Positions 9,532 through 17,998 of a stretch of 47,412 bases of DNA are shown here, one piece after another. The notes under the pieces were generated by a model. It was not told the DNA's origin. It searched no databases and saw only the letters and a list, made by a program, of their open reading frames with translations. Position 1 is the first letter of the stretch. Each line of letters starts with the position of its first letter. The DNA lies in the NCBI GenBank assembly GCA_902602185.1, contig CACKPV010000005.1:1-47412 (forward strand), written 5' to 3'. This stretch comes from an uncultured SAR86 cluster bacterium (lineage in GTDB: Bacteria; Pseudomonadota; Gammaproteobacteria; Magnimaribacterales; D2472). Made by a program: the position numbers and the translations under genes.

Positions 9532-12500
9532 TTTTGTTCATTTGAGAGTATCCTCAGAATACAGTATTTTTAAAGGATTACCTTCCCCAAAAAAATTTGC
9601 TGCTGAAGCAGCAAAACAATCGATGCCTATGCTAGCACTAACCGATCAAAGCAATATGTTTGGTGCAGTAAAGTTTTTCTCTGAGTGTGAAAAAAAAGGT
9701 GTGAAACCGATTTCAGGAACGGTTTTAAAAATCTTTGATAACGATTCTAGTAAGATTTATGAAATTCTTTGCCTTGCTAAAAATAAAGATGGTCAAAGAA
9801 ACTTGATGCACTTGATATCAAAATCAAGTGCTAACTTGATTGAAAATGTGCCATGTATTACTTTTGCTGAATTGTGTGATTTTAAAAATAATATTTTTAT
9901 TTTTTCAGGTGCAAATGGGAGCGATATTTTTTCTTTAATCAGTCAAAATCAATTTAGTTTAGCTGAAAAGACAGTGGAAAACTATCTAAAATATTTTGGT
10001 GATAATTTTAATCTTGAAATACAAAGTATCAATAATCAAGGGGAGAAAGATGTTGCAGACTTCATTTTTTCAGTGTCTTCACATAAGGGAATTCCAGTGG
10101 TTGCGACTAATGATGTTTTGTTTTTGAAGAAATCTGACTATGAGGCACATGATGCAAAAGTTTGCATTAATACTGGGCAGATATTAAATGATTCATCCAG
10201 AGAAAATCCTTATAAGCAAGAACAATATTTTAAATCAGCAAAGGAAATGCATGAAATATTTGAACAATTTCCGGAAGCTCTCTCAAATTCCCTGGAAATT
10301 GCAAAACAATGCAATGTTAACTTAAATCCAAAAGGGTATTTGCTACCAAATTATCCTGTACCCAAAAAACATGATTATGACTCTTTGTTGAGAGAGACTG
10401 TTGAAAAAGGTCTGAGTAATTTTCTTTCAAAAAAAATAATTGAGGATAAAGATACCTATTCGACTCGAATTAATTATGAATTAGAGCAAATAAGTACTAT
10501 GGGTTTTTCAAGCTATTTCTTAATCGTTTATGACTTTATTCAATGGGCAAAAGATAATGAAATACCTGTTGGTCCTGGCAGAGGTTCTGGTGCTGGATCA
10601 TTAGTTGCCTTTGCACTGGGCATAACTGCCATTGATCCAATTAAATATGGTCTTGTATTTGAAAGATTTTTAAATCCTGAAAGAATTTCAATGCCTGATT
10701 TTGATATTGATTTTTGCATGGAAAAAAGATCAGAAGTTATTAATTATGTTACCGAAAAGTATGGTTCAGAAGCAGTGACGCAGATTGTGACATTTGGAAC
10801 CATGGGTGCCAGAGGAGTTATTTGGGATGTTGCTCGTGTAACTGATAGATCATTAAATCTTGCAAAAAGGCTTGCCGATCTCGTCCCTTCTGATCCAGGA
10901 ATGACTTTGGCGCAGGCAAAAAAGCAACAACCACTATTAGTAGATGAAATTAATAGATCACAAGACGTCAAAGAAATTTTTGATTTATGCCATGAACTTG
11001 AGGGGGTAGTCAGAAATGTAGGTAAACATGCCGGAGGTATCGTGATTGCTCCAGGAAATATTTCTGATTATTCACCTATTTATTATGATCCAAACTCAAA
11101 ATCATCTATGACACAATTTGATAAAGACGATGCGGAGAAAATTGGATTAATCAAGTTTGATTTTCTTGGTTTAAGAACCCTTACAGTCATTGATAAAGCA
11201 CTTAAATCCATAAACAAAATGCTTGCAGGAAAAAATATGGAGCAGTTAAGTATAGATGACATTCCGCTAAATGATCCAAAAGTCTTTGAACTCATATCAT
11301 CTGGTAAAACTACTGCAGTGTTTCAACTTGAATCTTCACAAATGAAAGAAATTATCAGACAACTTAGACCTTCATCATTTGAAGAAGTAATTGCGTTACA
11401 AGCACTTGTTAGACCAGGAGCTTTGAAACATAAGGTCCATGAAAAATTTGCACGCAGAAAAAAAGGAGAAGCTTTCAATTACCCTCATAAACTTTTGGAG
11501 CCTATTTTAAAAGAGACTTTTGGGGAGCTTTTATATCAAGAGCAAGTAATGGAAACAGCAAGAGTGCTTGCTAAATATTCTCTTGGACAAGCTGATTTGT
11601 TAAGAAAAGCAATTGGTAAGAAAGATGAAAAAATAATGACTTCGCAGGAACAAGAGTTTATTGAGGGATGTAAAAGAAACAAAATAAATGAGTATTTAGC
11701 AAAAGATATTTTCTCAAAAATCCAATCGTTTGCCGAATATGGATTTAATAAATCGCATTCTACTGCTTACGCATTATTGTCGTATCAAACGGCCTATTTA
11801 AAGACCTATTTTCCTGCTTATTACATGGCAGCTGTGCTTGCTTCTAATGCAAGTGACACGGACAGAATAAAAGAATTGATCAAAGATTGCAGAGATTTTG
11901 ATATTAAGATTTTAAAACCTGACATTAACTTAAGCTATGAGAACTTCACGGTAATTGATGACAATGAGATAGCATATGGATTGAAATCTTTAAAAGGTGT
12001 TGCAGATTCTTTTGCTGTTGAAATGGAACATATTGGATCAACCACAAAATTTCATGATTTACTAGATTTTTCAAAGAAGGTAGATACAAGATTGGGCGGC
12101 AAAAGATCACTAGATTCAATGGCAAAAGCTGGAGTATTCGATAATATTTGCTCCTCGCGAGCAGTTGCCATAGAGTGTATTCAAGATATTCTTTCAGAAG
12201 CTAAAGATTCTTCAGCTAGTTATGGAGTTCAAGAATCATTATTTGAAGACTTTGACCAAGCAAATGATCCCTATGCAAATTTTGATGATGTAAAGGAGTT
12301 GGATAAACTTCAAAAACTTATGTATGAAAAAGAAGCAATTGGTTTTTTCATGACCGGTCATCCAGTAGAAGATTATTATAGAAATGATTTTTCATTCCTC
12401 GAAACACACACCATTAATGATTTAAAACCAGATACTAAAAAAGCCACAATACTGGGACATATTGATGACATTTGGTTTCCAAAATTTAGGGACACAGATT

Positions 12501-12979
12501 CGGTATATATTAATTTTGATGATTCATTACAAAATCATCTTGATGTAAATCAGGTAAATGGAATTGTTCACAAAGATATTTATCAAAGTAAAAGAGATTT
12601 TTTTAAGAAAGGGCAGGTCTTAGTTTTTTCAGGAAATATCTTGATTGATGAGAAAAAGACAAAAGATTTTGGAAGAACAATGTTTTCAATGAGAGTGCGA
12701 GACGTTAATACTCCACAAGAAGCATTTTCTAAAAATTCAAAAAGTATTTATATTCTTTGTGATTCTTCACCTAATGGATTAGCATTTGTGCAGGAGAAAC
12801 TATCATCAATTGATAACAATTTTTGGGTTGATGGCACTTCTCAGATTAAGTTACAAATTAAAAATGAAAATATTGAGACCTCAATTAGATTAGATGATAA
12901 ATTTAAGATGAATATATCTCCAAATTCCTTATCCTATATCAAGGAGTTATTTGGAGAAGAAAACATTTTAATAAAATAA
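9524..12979 (+). CDS. dnaE: DNA polymerase III alpha subunit
   Basis: This is the replicative C-family polymerase, 1151 residues (E. coli 1160). Domains in order are PHP (about 1-270), palm/fingers with catalytic P-D-F-D-I-D near residue 390 and K-F-D-F-L-G-L-R-T-L near 545, a helix-hairpin-helix part, and an OB fold near 980-1060. A clamp-binding type motif Q-E-S-L-F lies near residue 905. The GTG start lies within rnhB. In the PHP domain the second His of the usual H-L-R-V-H-S segment is Ser (H6-L-R-V-S10-S), so the relic metal site is further degraded. The proofreading subunit DnaQ is not in the window. Confidence 0.97.
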   Translation: MNDFVHLRVSSEYSIFKGLPSPKKFAAEAAKQSMPMLALTDQSNMFGAVKFFSECEKKGVKPISGTVLKIFDNDSSKIYEILCLAKNKDGQRNLMHLISKSSANLIENVPCITFAELCDFKNNIFIFSGANGSDIFSLISQNQFSLAEKTVENYLKYFGDNFNLEIQSINNQGEKDVADFIFSVSSHKGIPVVATNDVLFLKKSDYEAHDAKVCINTGQILNDSSRENPYKQEQYFKSAKEMHEIFEQFPEALSNSLEIAKQCNVNLNPKGYLLPNYPVPKKHDYDSLLRETVEKGLSNFLSKKIIEDKDTYSTRINYELEQISTMGFSSYFLIVYDFIQWAKDNEIPVGPGRGSGAGSLVAFALGITAIDPIKYGLVFERFLNPERISMPDFDIDFCMEKRSEVINYVTEKYGSEAVTQIVTFGTMGARGVIWDVARVTDRSLNLAKRLADLVPSDPGMTLAQAKKQQPLLVDEINRSQDVKEIFDLCHELEGVVRNVGKHAGGIVIAPGNISDYSPIYYDPNSKSSMTQFDKDDAEKIGLIKFDFLGLRTLTVIDKALKSINKMLAGKNMEQLSIDDIPLNDPKVFELISSGKTTAVFQLESSQMKEIIRQLRPSSFEEVIALQALVRPGALKHKVHEKFARRKKGEAFNYPHKLLEPILKETFGELLYQEQVMETARVLAKYSLGQADLLRKAIGKKDEKIMTSQEQEFIEGCKRNKINEYLAKDIFSKIQSFAEYGFNKSHSTAYALLSYQTAYLKTYFPAYYMAAVLASNASDTDRIKELIKDCRDFDIKILKPDINLSYENFTVIDDNEIAYGLKSLKGVADSFAVEMEHIGSTTKFHDLLDFSKKVDTRLGGKRSLDSMAKAGVFDNICSSRAVAIECIQDILSEAKDSSASYGVQESLFEDFDQANDPYANFDDVKELDKLQKLMYEKEAIGFFMTGHPVEDYYRNDFSFLETHTINDLKPDTKKATILGHIDDIWFPKFRDTDSVYINFDDSLQNHLDVNQVNGIVHKDIYQSKRDFFKKGQVLVFSGNILIDEKKTKDFGRTMFSMRVRDVNTPQEAFSKNSKSIYILCDSSPNGLAFVQEKLSSIDNNFWVDGTSQIKLQIKNENIETSIRLDDKFKMNISPNSLSYIKELFGEENILIK

Positions 12980-12980
12980 C

Positions 12981-13925
12981 ATGGATAAATATTTTTTAGA
13001 TTTTGAAAGACCGCTTGAAGAGATTTATAAGCAAATTCAAGCATTAGAAATCGTATCGAAAGAGAACCCAGATTTGCAAGCACAAATTGACTTGCTTTCC
13101 AAAAAATATCAAGAGAAAGAAAAAAAACTCTACTCAAATCTTTCTTCATGGGAAAAGGTTATGGTTGCCAGACACCCAGATAGACCCCATACATCAGATT
13201 TTATTAAATTAATTTTTGATGAATTTGATGAACTACATGGTGATAGAAACTTTGGAGATGACCCCTCTATTATTGGTGGACTGGCAACTTTAGAAAATAT
13301 ACCGGTTATGATAATTGGTCACGAGAAAGGTAGGGGCACTCAAGAAAAACTCAAAAGAAATTTTGGTATGCCTCAACCTGAAGGTTACAGAAAAGCTAAA
13401 AGACTTATGTTACTTGCTGAAAAATTTGAAATTCCCATTGTTACCTTCATTGATACTTCTGGGGCTTATCCAGGTATTGAAGGGGAGGAAAGGGGTCAGA
13501 GTGAGGCCATTGCCACAAATCTTGCAATAATGTCAGATATTGAAACTAGATTACTGTCTGTTGTAACTGGTGAAGGTGGATCAGGAGGAGCACTTGCAAT
13601 TGGCATCTCTGATTATTCAGCTATGCTTGAAAACTCTGTGTATTCAGTTGCTTCTCCTGAAGCATGCGCATCTATAGTTTGGAGATCTTCTGACATGTCA
13701 AAAGAAGCTGCAAATGCAATGAAACTTTGCTCCCAAGATTTACATGATTTAAAACTTATTGATGAAATTATCTCAGAACCTATTGGTGGGGCACATTCAA
13801 ATCATAATGAAACTGCTCTTGCAATAAAAACATCTTTATTAAAGAATCTTTTAAATCTCAATAAAATGAATATTAAGGATATATTAGAAAAAAGATACCA
13901 AAGATTAACCTCAATTGGAAAATAG
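12981..13925 (+). CDS. accA: Acetyl-CoA carboxylase carboxyltransferase subunit alpha
   Basis: AccA pairs with AccD to transfer the carboxyl group from biotin to acetyl-CoA, giving malonyl-CoA for fatty acid synthesis. The 314-residue protein shows the N-terminal helix with F-E-x-P-L-E-E-I and the crotonase-fold core with D-E-F-x-E-L-H-G-D-R-x-F-G-D-D. It also has G-x-E-K-G-R-G-T near residue 113 and D-T-S-G-A-Y-P-G near 158, all typical of AccA. ATG follows the dnaE stop by one base. The end overlaps the preferred tilS start by 11 nt. Confidence 0.96.
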   Translation: MDKYFLDFERPLEEIYKQIQALEIVSKENPDLQAQIDLLSKKYQEKEKKLYSNLSSWEKVMVARHPDRPHTSDFIKLIFDEFDELHGDRNFGDDPSIIGGLATLENIPVMIIGHEKGRGTQEKLKRNFGMPQPEGYRKAKRLMLLAEKFEIPIVTFIDTSGAYPGIEGEERGQSEAIATNLAIMSDIETRLLSVVTGEGGSGGALAIGISDYSAMLENSVYSVASPEACASIVWRSSDMSKEAANAMKLCSQDLHDLKLIDEIISEPIGGAHSNHNETALAIKTSLLKNLLNLNKMNIKDILEKRYQRLTSIGK

Positions 13926-14895
13926 GTTGCTTAAATCAGAAGATATCCAAGAGTTTATTAACCCAAATCAGCAAATTATCGTTGGTTTTAGTGGAGGTAT
14001 TGATTCAACTGCTCTTTTACATTTATGCTTCGAACTTTTTGAGCAGAAAAAAATTTCCAACCTTAGTGCTGTTCATGTCAATCATAATCTTTCTGCTCAT
14101 TCTGATGTTTGGGCAAAGCATTGCCAAGTTACATGTAAAGATCTCAAGATTCCTTTAAAAACTTTTTCTGTCGACATTGATAAAAATAAATCCAGCTTAG
14201 AGTCGCAATCTAGACAACAAAGATTCAATTGTTATAAACAGATCCTACAACCAGATGGTCAGCTGCTTTTAGCTCATCATTGTGATGACGTTGCAGAAAC
14301 TATTTTTTTGCGATTATTTAGAGGGACAGGCATTGATGGCTTGCAAGGACTTAAAACTTATCGAAAGTTTTTTCATGCTCAAATAATAAGACCTCTATTA
14401 AGTTTTAATAAAAAAGATTGCCTGAATTATGTTAAAAAAAATAAATTAAAATTTATTGAGGATGACTCAAATAACAATAATTCATTTGATAGAAATTTTC
14501 TAAGAAATATAATTTTTCCAGAAATAAATAATCGTTGGAAGCAACCTAGTAAAAGAATTTTTGCTATGACCGAAAAAACGCAAAAAAAAATTAATGCTCT
14601 AGATTATTTTTTGCAGGAATCTTTTGCAGAAGAGGTTGAAAATGGTGTTTTAGTCAGAGAAAAATTTAAGAATATTCCTATCTATGTCATTGAAGAAGTC
14701 ATAAGATTTATTTTACGAAAAAAAAGCATTGCTGCCCCAAATGAGAATGTTTTAGCTGAGGTTATCAAAACTTTTTTTATTCAAAGACCAACGCAAAAAT
14801 CACTTGTAAAGTGGTCAAGAAAAGATGGTGACCAACGAGGTGGAAAAGTGTGGTTTGAGCAAGATCAAGTTTTTATTAATTATTCAGAAAGTTAG
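13915..14895 (+). CDS. tilS: tRNA(Ile)-lysidine synthase, short form
   Basis: TilS converts C34 of tRNA-Ile(CAU) to lysidine, switching it from AUG to AUA reading. The P-loop motif S-G-G-I-D-S is at residues 26-31, with H-V-N-H-N-L near 58 and A-H-H-C-D-D near 118, all characteristic of the N-type ATPase domain. The protein is 326 residues against about 430 in E. coli and ends shortly after the middle substrate-binding domain, so the C-terminal TilS domain appears absent. The start is uncertain: TTG 13915 inside accA, or TTG 13927. The 3' end overlaps the convergent leuA end by 4 nt. Confidence 0.9.
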   Translation: MENRLLKSEDIQEFINPNQQIIVGFSGGIDSTALLHLCFELFEQKKISNLSAVHVNHNLSAHSDVWAKHCQVTCKDLKIPLKTFSVDIDKNKSSLESQSRQQRFNCYKQILQPDGQLLLAHHCDDVAETIFLRLFRGTGIDGLQGLKTYRKFFHAQIIRPLLSFNKKDCLNYVKKNKLKFIEDDSNNNNSFDRNFLRNIIFPEINNRWKQPSKRIFAMTEKTQKKINALDYFLQESFAEEVENGVLVREKFKNIPIYVIEEVIRFILRKKSIAAPNENVLAEVIKTFFIQRPTQKSLVKWSRKDGDQRGGKVWFEQDQVFINYSES

Positions 14896-16562
14896 AGAGA
14901 TTTGCTTAGAATTTTGCCTATACCCACGACAATTGCCTCAAACGATGCTCGAGAGGTGTTTTCATGAATGCCAACACCCCAGCAAGTTATTTCATTTAAT
15001 TGCAATTCTATGTGAGCAGCAGCTTTAGCATCAGAGCCCGACGTAATTGCAGTTTGATGATAATCAACAATCGTAAATTCAACCCCCAATAGAGTATTAA
15101 TAGCATTTATAAATGCATCAATGGGGCCGTTTCCAATACCCTGAATGTCTTTAGTGTCACCCTGAATCTGAACCTGAGCTTTTAGTTGATCAAAGTTATC
15201 ATTGTCATTTGTTTTAATACTAAAAGATTCAATTGCAAATCCATCTGGAGGACGAACAAAACTATTATTGAAAACATCCCAAATTTCTGAGGTACTAACT
15301 TCTTTTCCAGACTCATCTGCAATTTTTTGGATTTTCTGACTCATAGTTATTTGCAATCTTCGAGGCAATGAAATTCCATGATCTTTTTCTAGTAGATATG
15401 CAACTCCTCCCTTACCAGATTGAGAATTTATTCTGACTACAGCTTCATAAGTTCTTCCAACATCAGCTGGATCAATAGGTAGATAAGGAACTTCCCAGAG
15501 AGGGTTATTAGAATTTCTCAAAGCATGTAAACCTTTTTTTATAGCATCTTGGTGAGATCCTGAAAAAGCTGTAAAAACTAAATCACCTGCATACGGATGC
15601 CTTGGATGAACTGGAAGTTGGTTACAAAACTCAACTTCTCTCATAATGTGATTTATTTGGGAGAAATCTAGTTTAGGATCAATGCCTTGACTGAACATAT
15701 TCAAAGCAAGAGTTACAATATCAACATTACCAGTTCGTTCACCATTGCCAAATAAAGTACCCTCTACTCTATCTGCACCTGCCATAAGTCCAAATTCAGT
15801 TGCTGCAACTGCTGTTCCTCTATCATTATGAGGATGAAGTGAGATTGAAATTTTTTCTCGATTTTTTAAATTTTCATTCATCCATTCGATTTGATCTCCA
15901 TAAATATTTGCAGTTGACATTTCTACAGTAGCTGGCAAATTTATGATGACTTTCTCGGAGGTTGATTCTTTCAAAATATCTACTACCTCGTCGCATACTT
16001 CTGCAGCATACTCTAGCTCTGTGCCTGTGAAACTTTCTGGAGAATATTCAAAAAGCCATTCTGTATCCTTTGCTTTTTCAGATAATTGCTTGATCAAATG
16101 GGCTCCATTTGTTGCAATTTCTTTTACACCATCTTTATCTGAATTAAAAACTACTTTTCTCTGCAGTGTTGATGTTGAGTTATAGAAATGAACAATTGCT
16201 TTGGGGATGCCGCCAAGTGCTTCAAAAGTTTTTGAAATAATATCTTCTCTTGACTGTGTTAAGACCTGGATTGTCACATCTGATGGTATTTTTTTGTGCT
16301 CAATTAACTGTCTAACAAAATTAAAATCTGTTTCAGATGCAGCAGGAAAACCAACTTCAATTTCCTTGAAACCTATTTGACAAAGCAACTCAAACATCCT
16401 CATTTTTCTATCATTTCCCATAGGCTCAATGAGTGATTGATTGCCATCTCGCAGATCAACAGAACACCATATAGGACTTTCAGATATAACATTTGAAGGC
16501 CAAGATCTATTATCCCTTTTGATAGGTTTAAAACTTTTATATTTTTTCTCAGGGCTATTCAT
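14892..16562 (-). CDS. leuA: 2-isopropylmalate synthase, long (LeuA2/fungal-like) type
   Basis: LeuA condenses acetyl-CoA with 2-ketoisovalerate, the first step of leucine synthesis. With ATG at 16562 the protein has 556 residues. It shows the D-L-R-D-G-N-Q-S motif, the metal-binding H-P-H-N-D-R-G, G-N-G-E-R-T-G-N-V-D, and a C-terminal allosteric LeuA-dimer domain (about 420-556). It belongs to the branch typified by the longer actinobacterial/yeast-like enzymes rather than the roughly 520-residue E. coli LeuA. A TTG at 16604 would add 14 residues but overlap the divergent holD-like start. No leader peptide or attenuator is visible upstream. Confidence 0.93.
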   Translation of the reverse strand: MNSPEKKYKSFKPIKRDNRSWPSNVISESPIWCSVDLRDGNQSLIEPMGNDRKMRMFELLCQIGFKEIEVGFPAASETDFNFVRQLIEHKKIPSDVTIQVLTQSREDIISKTFEALGGIPKAIVHFYNSTSTLQRKVVFNSDKDGVKEIATNGAHLIKQLSEKAKDTEWLFEYSPESFTGTELEYAAEVCDEVVDILKESTSEKVIINLPATVEMSTANIYGDQIEWMNENLKNREKISISLHPHNDRGTAVAATEFGLMAGADRVEGTLFGNGERTGNVDIVTLALNMFSQGIDPKLDFSQINHIMREVEFCNQLPVHPRHPYAGDLVFTAFSGSHQDAIKKGLHALRNSNNPLWEVPYLPIDPADVGRTYEAVVRINSQSGKGGVAYLLEKDHGISLPRRLQITMSQKIQKIADESGKEVSTSEIWDVFNNSFVRPPDGFAIESFSIKTNDNDNFDQLKAQVQIQGDTKDIQGIGNGPIDAFINAINTLLGVEFTIVDYHQTAITSGSDAKAAAHIELQLNEITCWGVGIHENTSRASFEAIVVGIGKILSKSL

Positions 16563-16585
16563 TTCTACGATATTATTATCAAGTA

Positions 16586-17026
16586 ATGCATGATCAAAGA
16601 ACAAAATTTATAATTTCTCATTTAAATTTATCCCAATTTAAGTTACGAACTTCATCAAAAAAAGAAAACAAAACTTTTCTATTGATTATTGAGGACATTC
16701 TAACACTTCTGGACAAACCCTTCGATGATTTAAGTTCATCGAAAAAAGATCTTTTTAAGAATATTATTTTGTCTATAAGGCCAAAAACCTCATTTGAAAA
16801 AACTAAAAATTTTGTGCAAGAAAATAATTTTTTCATGCCTGAAGTCTTAGAAGAAATCTTTGATGAAAAGATTTCTCTCATTATTAATATGACTAATAAA
16901 GAATTTAAGTTTCTAAAAAAAATTCAACAAATCAATTCTCCTAAACTAGATATCTTAGAGAATGATGTTGACGCAAAGGAAATGTTATGGAAAAAACTTA
17001 AACCGTTTTATCAAAATGGAAGTTAA
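16586..17026 (+). CDS. holD: Putative DNA polymerase III psi subunit (divergent HolD)
   Basis: This 146-residue Lys-rich protein has no strong motif, but three things fit HolD. It sits directly before rimI and overlaps it by 11 nt, the holD-rimI order known in E. coli. Residues 12-21 (H-L-N-L-S-Q-F-K-L-R) resemble the E. coli psi N-terminus Q-L-G-I-T-Q-W-S-L-R, the clamp-loader-binding tail. The C-terminus, with A-K-E-M-L-W-K-K-L near residue 135, resembles the family's A-R-A-A-L-W-Q-Q-I end. Psi links the clamp loader to chi. The comparison was made from memory; the function is an inference. It starts 24 bp from the divergent leuA ATG. Confidence 0.58.
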   Translation: MHDQRTKFIISHLNLSQFKLRTSSKKENKTFLLIIEDILTLLDKPFDDLSSSKKDLFKNIILSIRPKTSFEKTKNFVQENNFFMPEVLEEIFDEKISLIINMTNKEFKFLKKIQQINSPKLDILENDVDAKEMLWKKLKPFYQNGS

Positions 17027-17459
17027 TATTTCAGGTATTTCTTTTGACGATATTGATCAAATCCTTGCAATTGAGAATAAGATAAATAAATTTCCTTGGA
17101 GCAGAGCAAACTTTTTATCCTCTATAAATGCTGGACATAAAGCTCTGGCACTGAAATTTAATGATTCGATCATTGGATATACTTTTTTTTATATTGTCGA
17201 TACAGATGCGCATCTATTGAATATTTCAATTAAACGTAGTTTTCAAAAGCAAGGTATGGGGAAAAAATTATTAACTCATGTAATAGGTTATGCAAAATTA
17301 TCTGGGGCTACAATGATGTTCTTGGAAGTTGCTGTGAGCAACCTTAATGCAATTGCTTTTTATGAAAAGCTAGGTTTTATCGGAGATTCTTATCGATATA
17401 ATTATTATGGAACCAAAGACAAAGAGGATGCATTTTTGATGTCTTTAAGAGGATTTTAA
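17016..17459 (+). CDS. rimI: Ribosomal protein S18-alanine N-acetyltransferase family GNAT
   Basis: The 147-residue GNAT acetyltransferase starts at ATG 17016 (M-E-V-N-I-S), inside the holD-like gene. An upstream in-frame ATG at 16962 would add 18 residues that do not look like RimI. Signatures include F-P-W-S near residue 28, the acetyl-CoA loop Q-K-Q-G-M-G-K-K-L near 78, and V-S-N-L-N-A-I-A-F-Y-E-K-L-G-F near 108. RimI acetylates the N-terminal Ala of S18. Length equals that of E. coli RimI (148). The 3' end overlaps the convergent peroxidase gene by 15 nt. Confidence 0.88.
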   Translation: MEVNISGISFDDIDQILAIENKINKFPWSRANFLSSINAGHKALALKFNDSIIGYTFFYIVDTDAHLLNISIKRSFQKQGMGKKLLTHVIGYAKLSGATMMFLEVAVSNLNAIAFYEKLGFIGDSYRYNYYGTKDKEDAFLMSLRGF

Positions 17460-17936
17460 AAAGGAAATTATTCTATCTTTGAAGTCACTGGGTTGTTTAT
17501 TTGGTCCAAATCTTACAATCTTGTTACCATTCTTGGATATTAAAAATTTGGTAAAGTTCCACTTAATACTTCTTGTTCCCAATAGTCCAGGCGCTTGATC
17601 CTTGAGAAACTTATAGAGAGGGTCAGCATCAGGACCATTTACTTTGATTTTTTTAAAAATAGGAAACTTCACAGAATAAATTGATTCACAAAAGGAGGTG
17701 ATTTGATTATGATTCCCTGGTTCTTGAGCAGCAAATTGGTTGCATGGAAAACCTATAATGTCCAGACCTTCGGGATTCAATTCATCATACAATTTCTGTA
17801 AACCCTTGTATTGAGGTGTCAAACCACATTTGCTTGCAACATTAACGATCAAAAGAACCTTATTTTTATAGTCATTCAAAGAAATTTCAGAACCGTTTCC
17901 ATCGATTACTTTAAAATCATATATTGAACTAGACAT
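17445..17936 (-). CDS. Glutathione peroxidase family thiol peroxidase
   Basis: The 163-residue thioredoxin-fold protein reduces hydroperoxides with glutathione or thioredoxin. Family landmarks are N-V-A-S-K-C-G-L-T near residue 37 (peroxidatic Cys in place of selenocysteine), F-P-C-N-Q-F-x-x-Q-E-P-G near 64 and K-W-N-F-T-K-F near 126. Together these supply the Cys-Gln-Trp-Asn active site. It has no signal peptide and is presumably cytoplasmic, like BtuE. It is monocistronic, divergent from the ElaA-PPIase gene with 62 bp between the starts, which must hold promoters for both. Confidence 0.93.
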   Translation of the reverse strand: MSSSIYDFKVIDGNGSEISLNDYKNKVLLIVNVASKCGLTPQYKGLQKLYDELNPEGLDIIGFPCNQFAAQEPGNHNQITSFCESIYSVKFPIFKKIKVNGPDADPLYKFLKDQAPGLLGTRSIKWNFTKFLISKNGNKIVRFGPNKQPSDFKDRIISFLKSS

Positions 17937-17998
17937 AAGTAAGTTTCTTCTAAAAAGGAGTGAATCTAAGTAAAATCATTATACATTGTTGAGGTATC

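Noticed and set aside
16563-16604. TTG 16604 as the leuA start
   Set aside because: The extra 14 residues would overlap the divergent gene; ATG 16562 begins where LeuA homology starts. It is kept only as an alternative.
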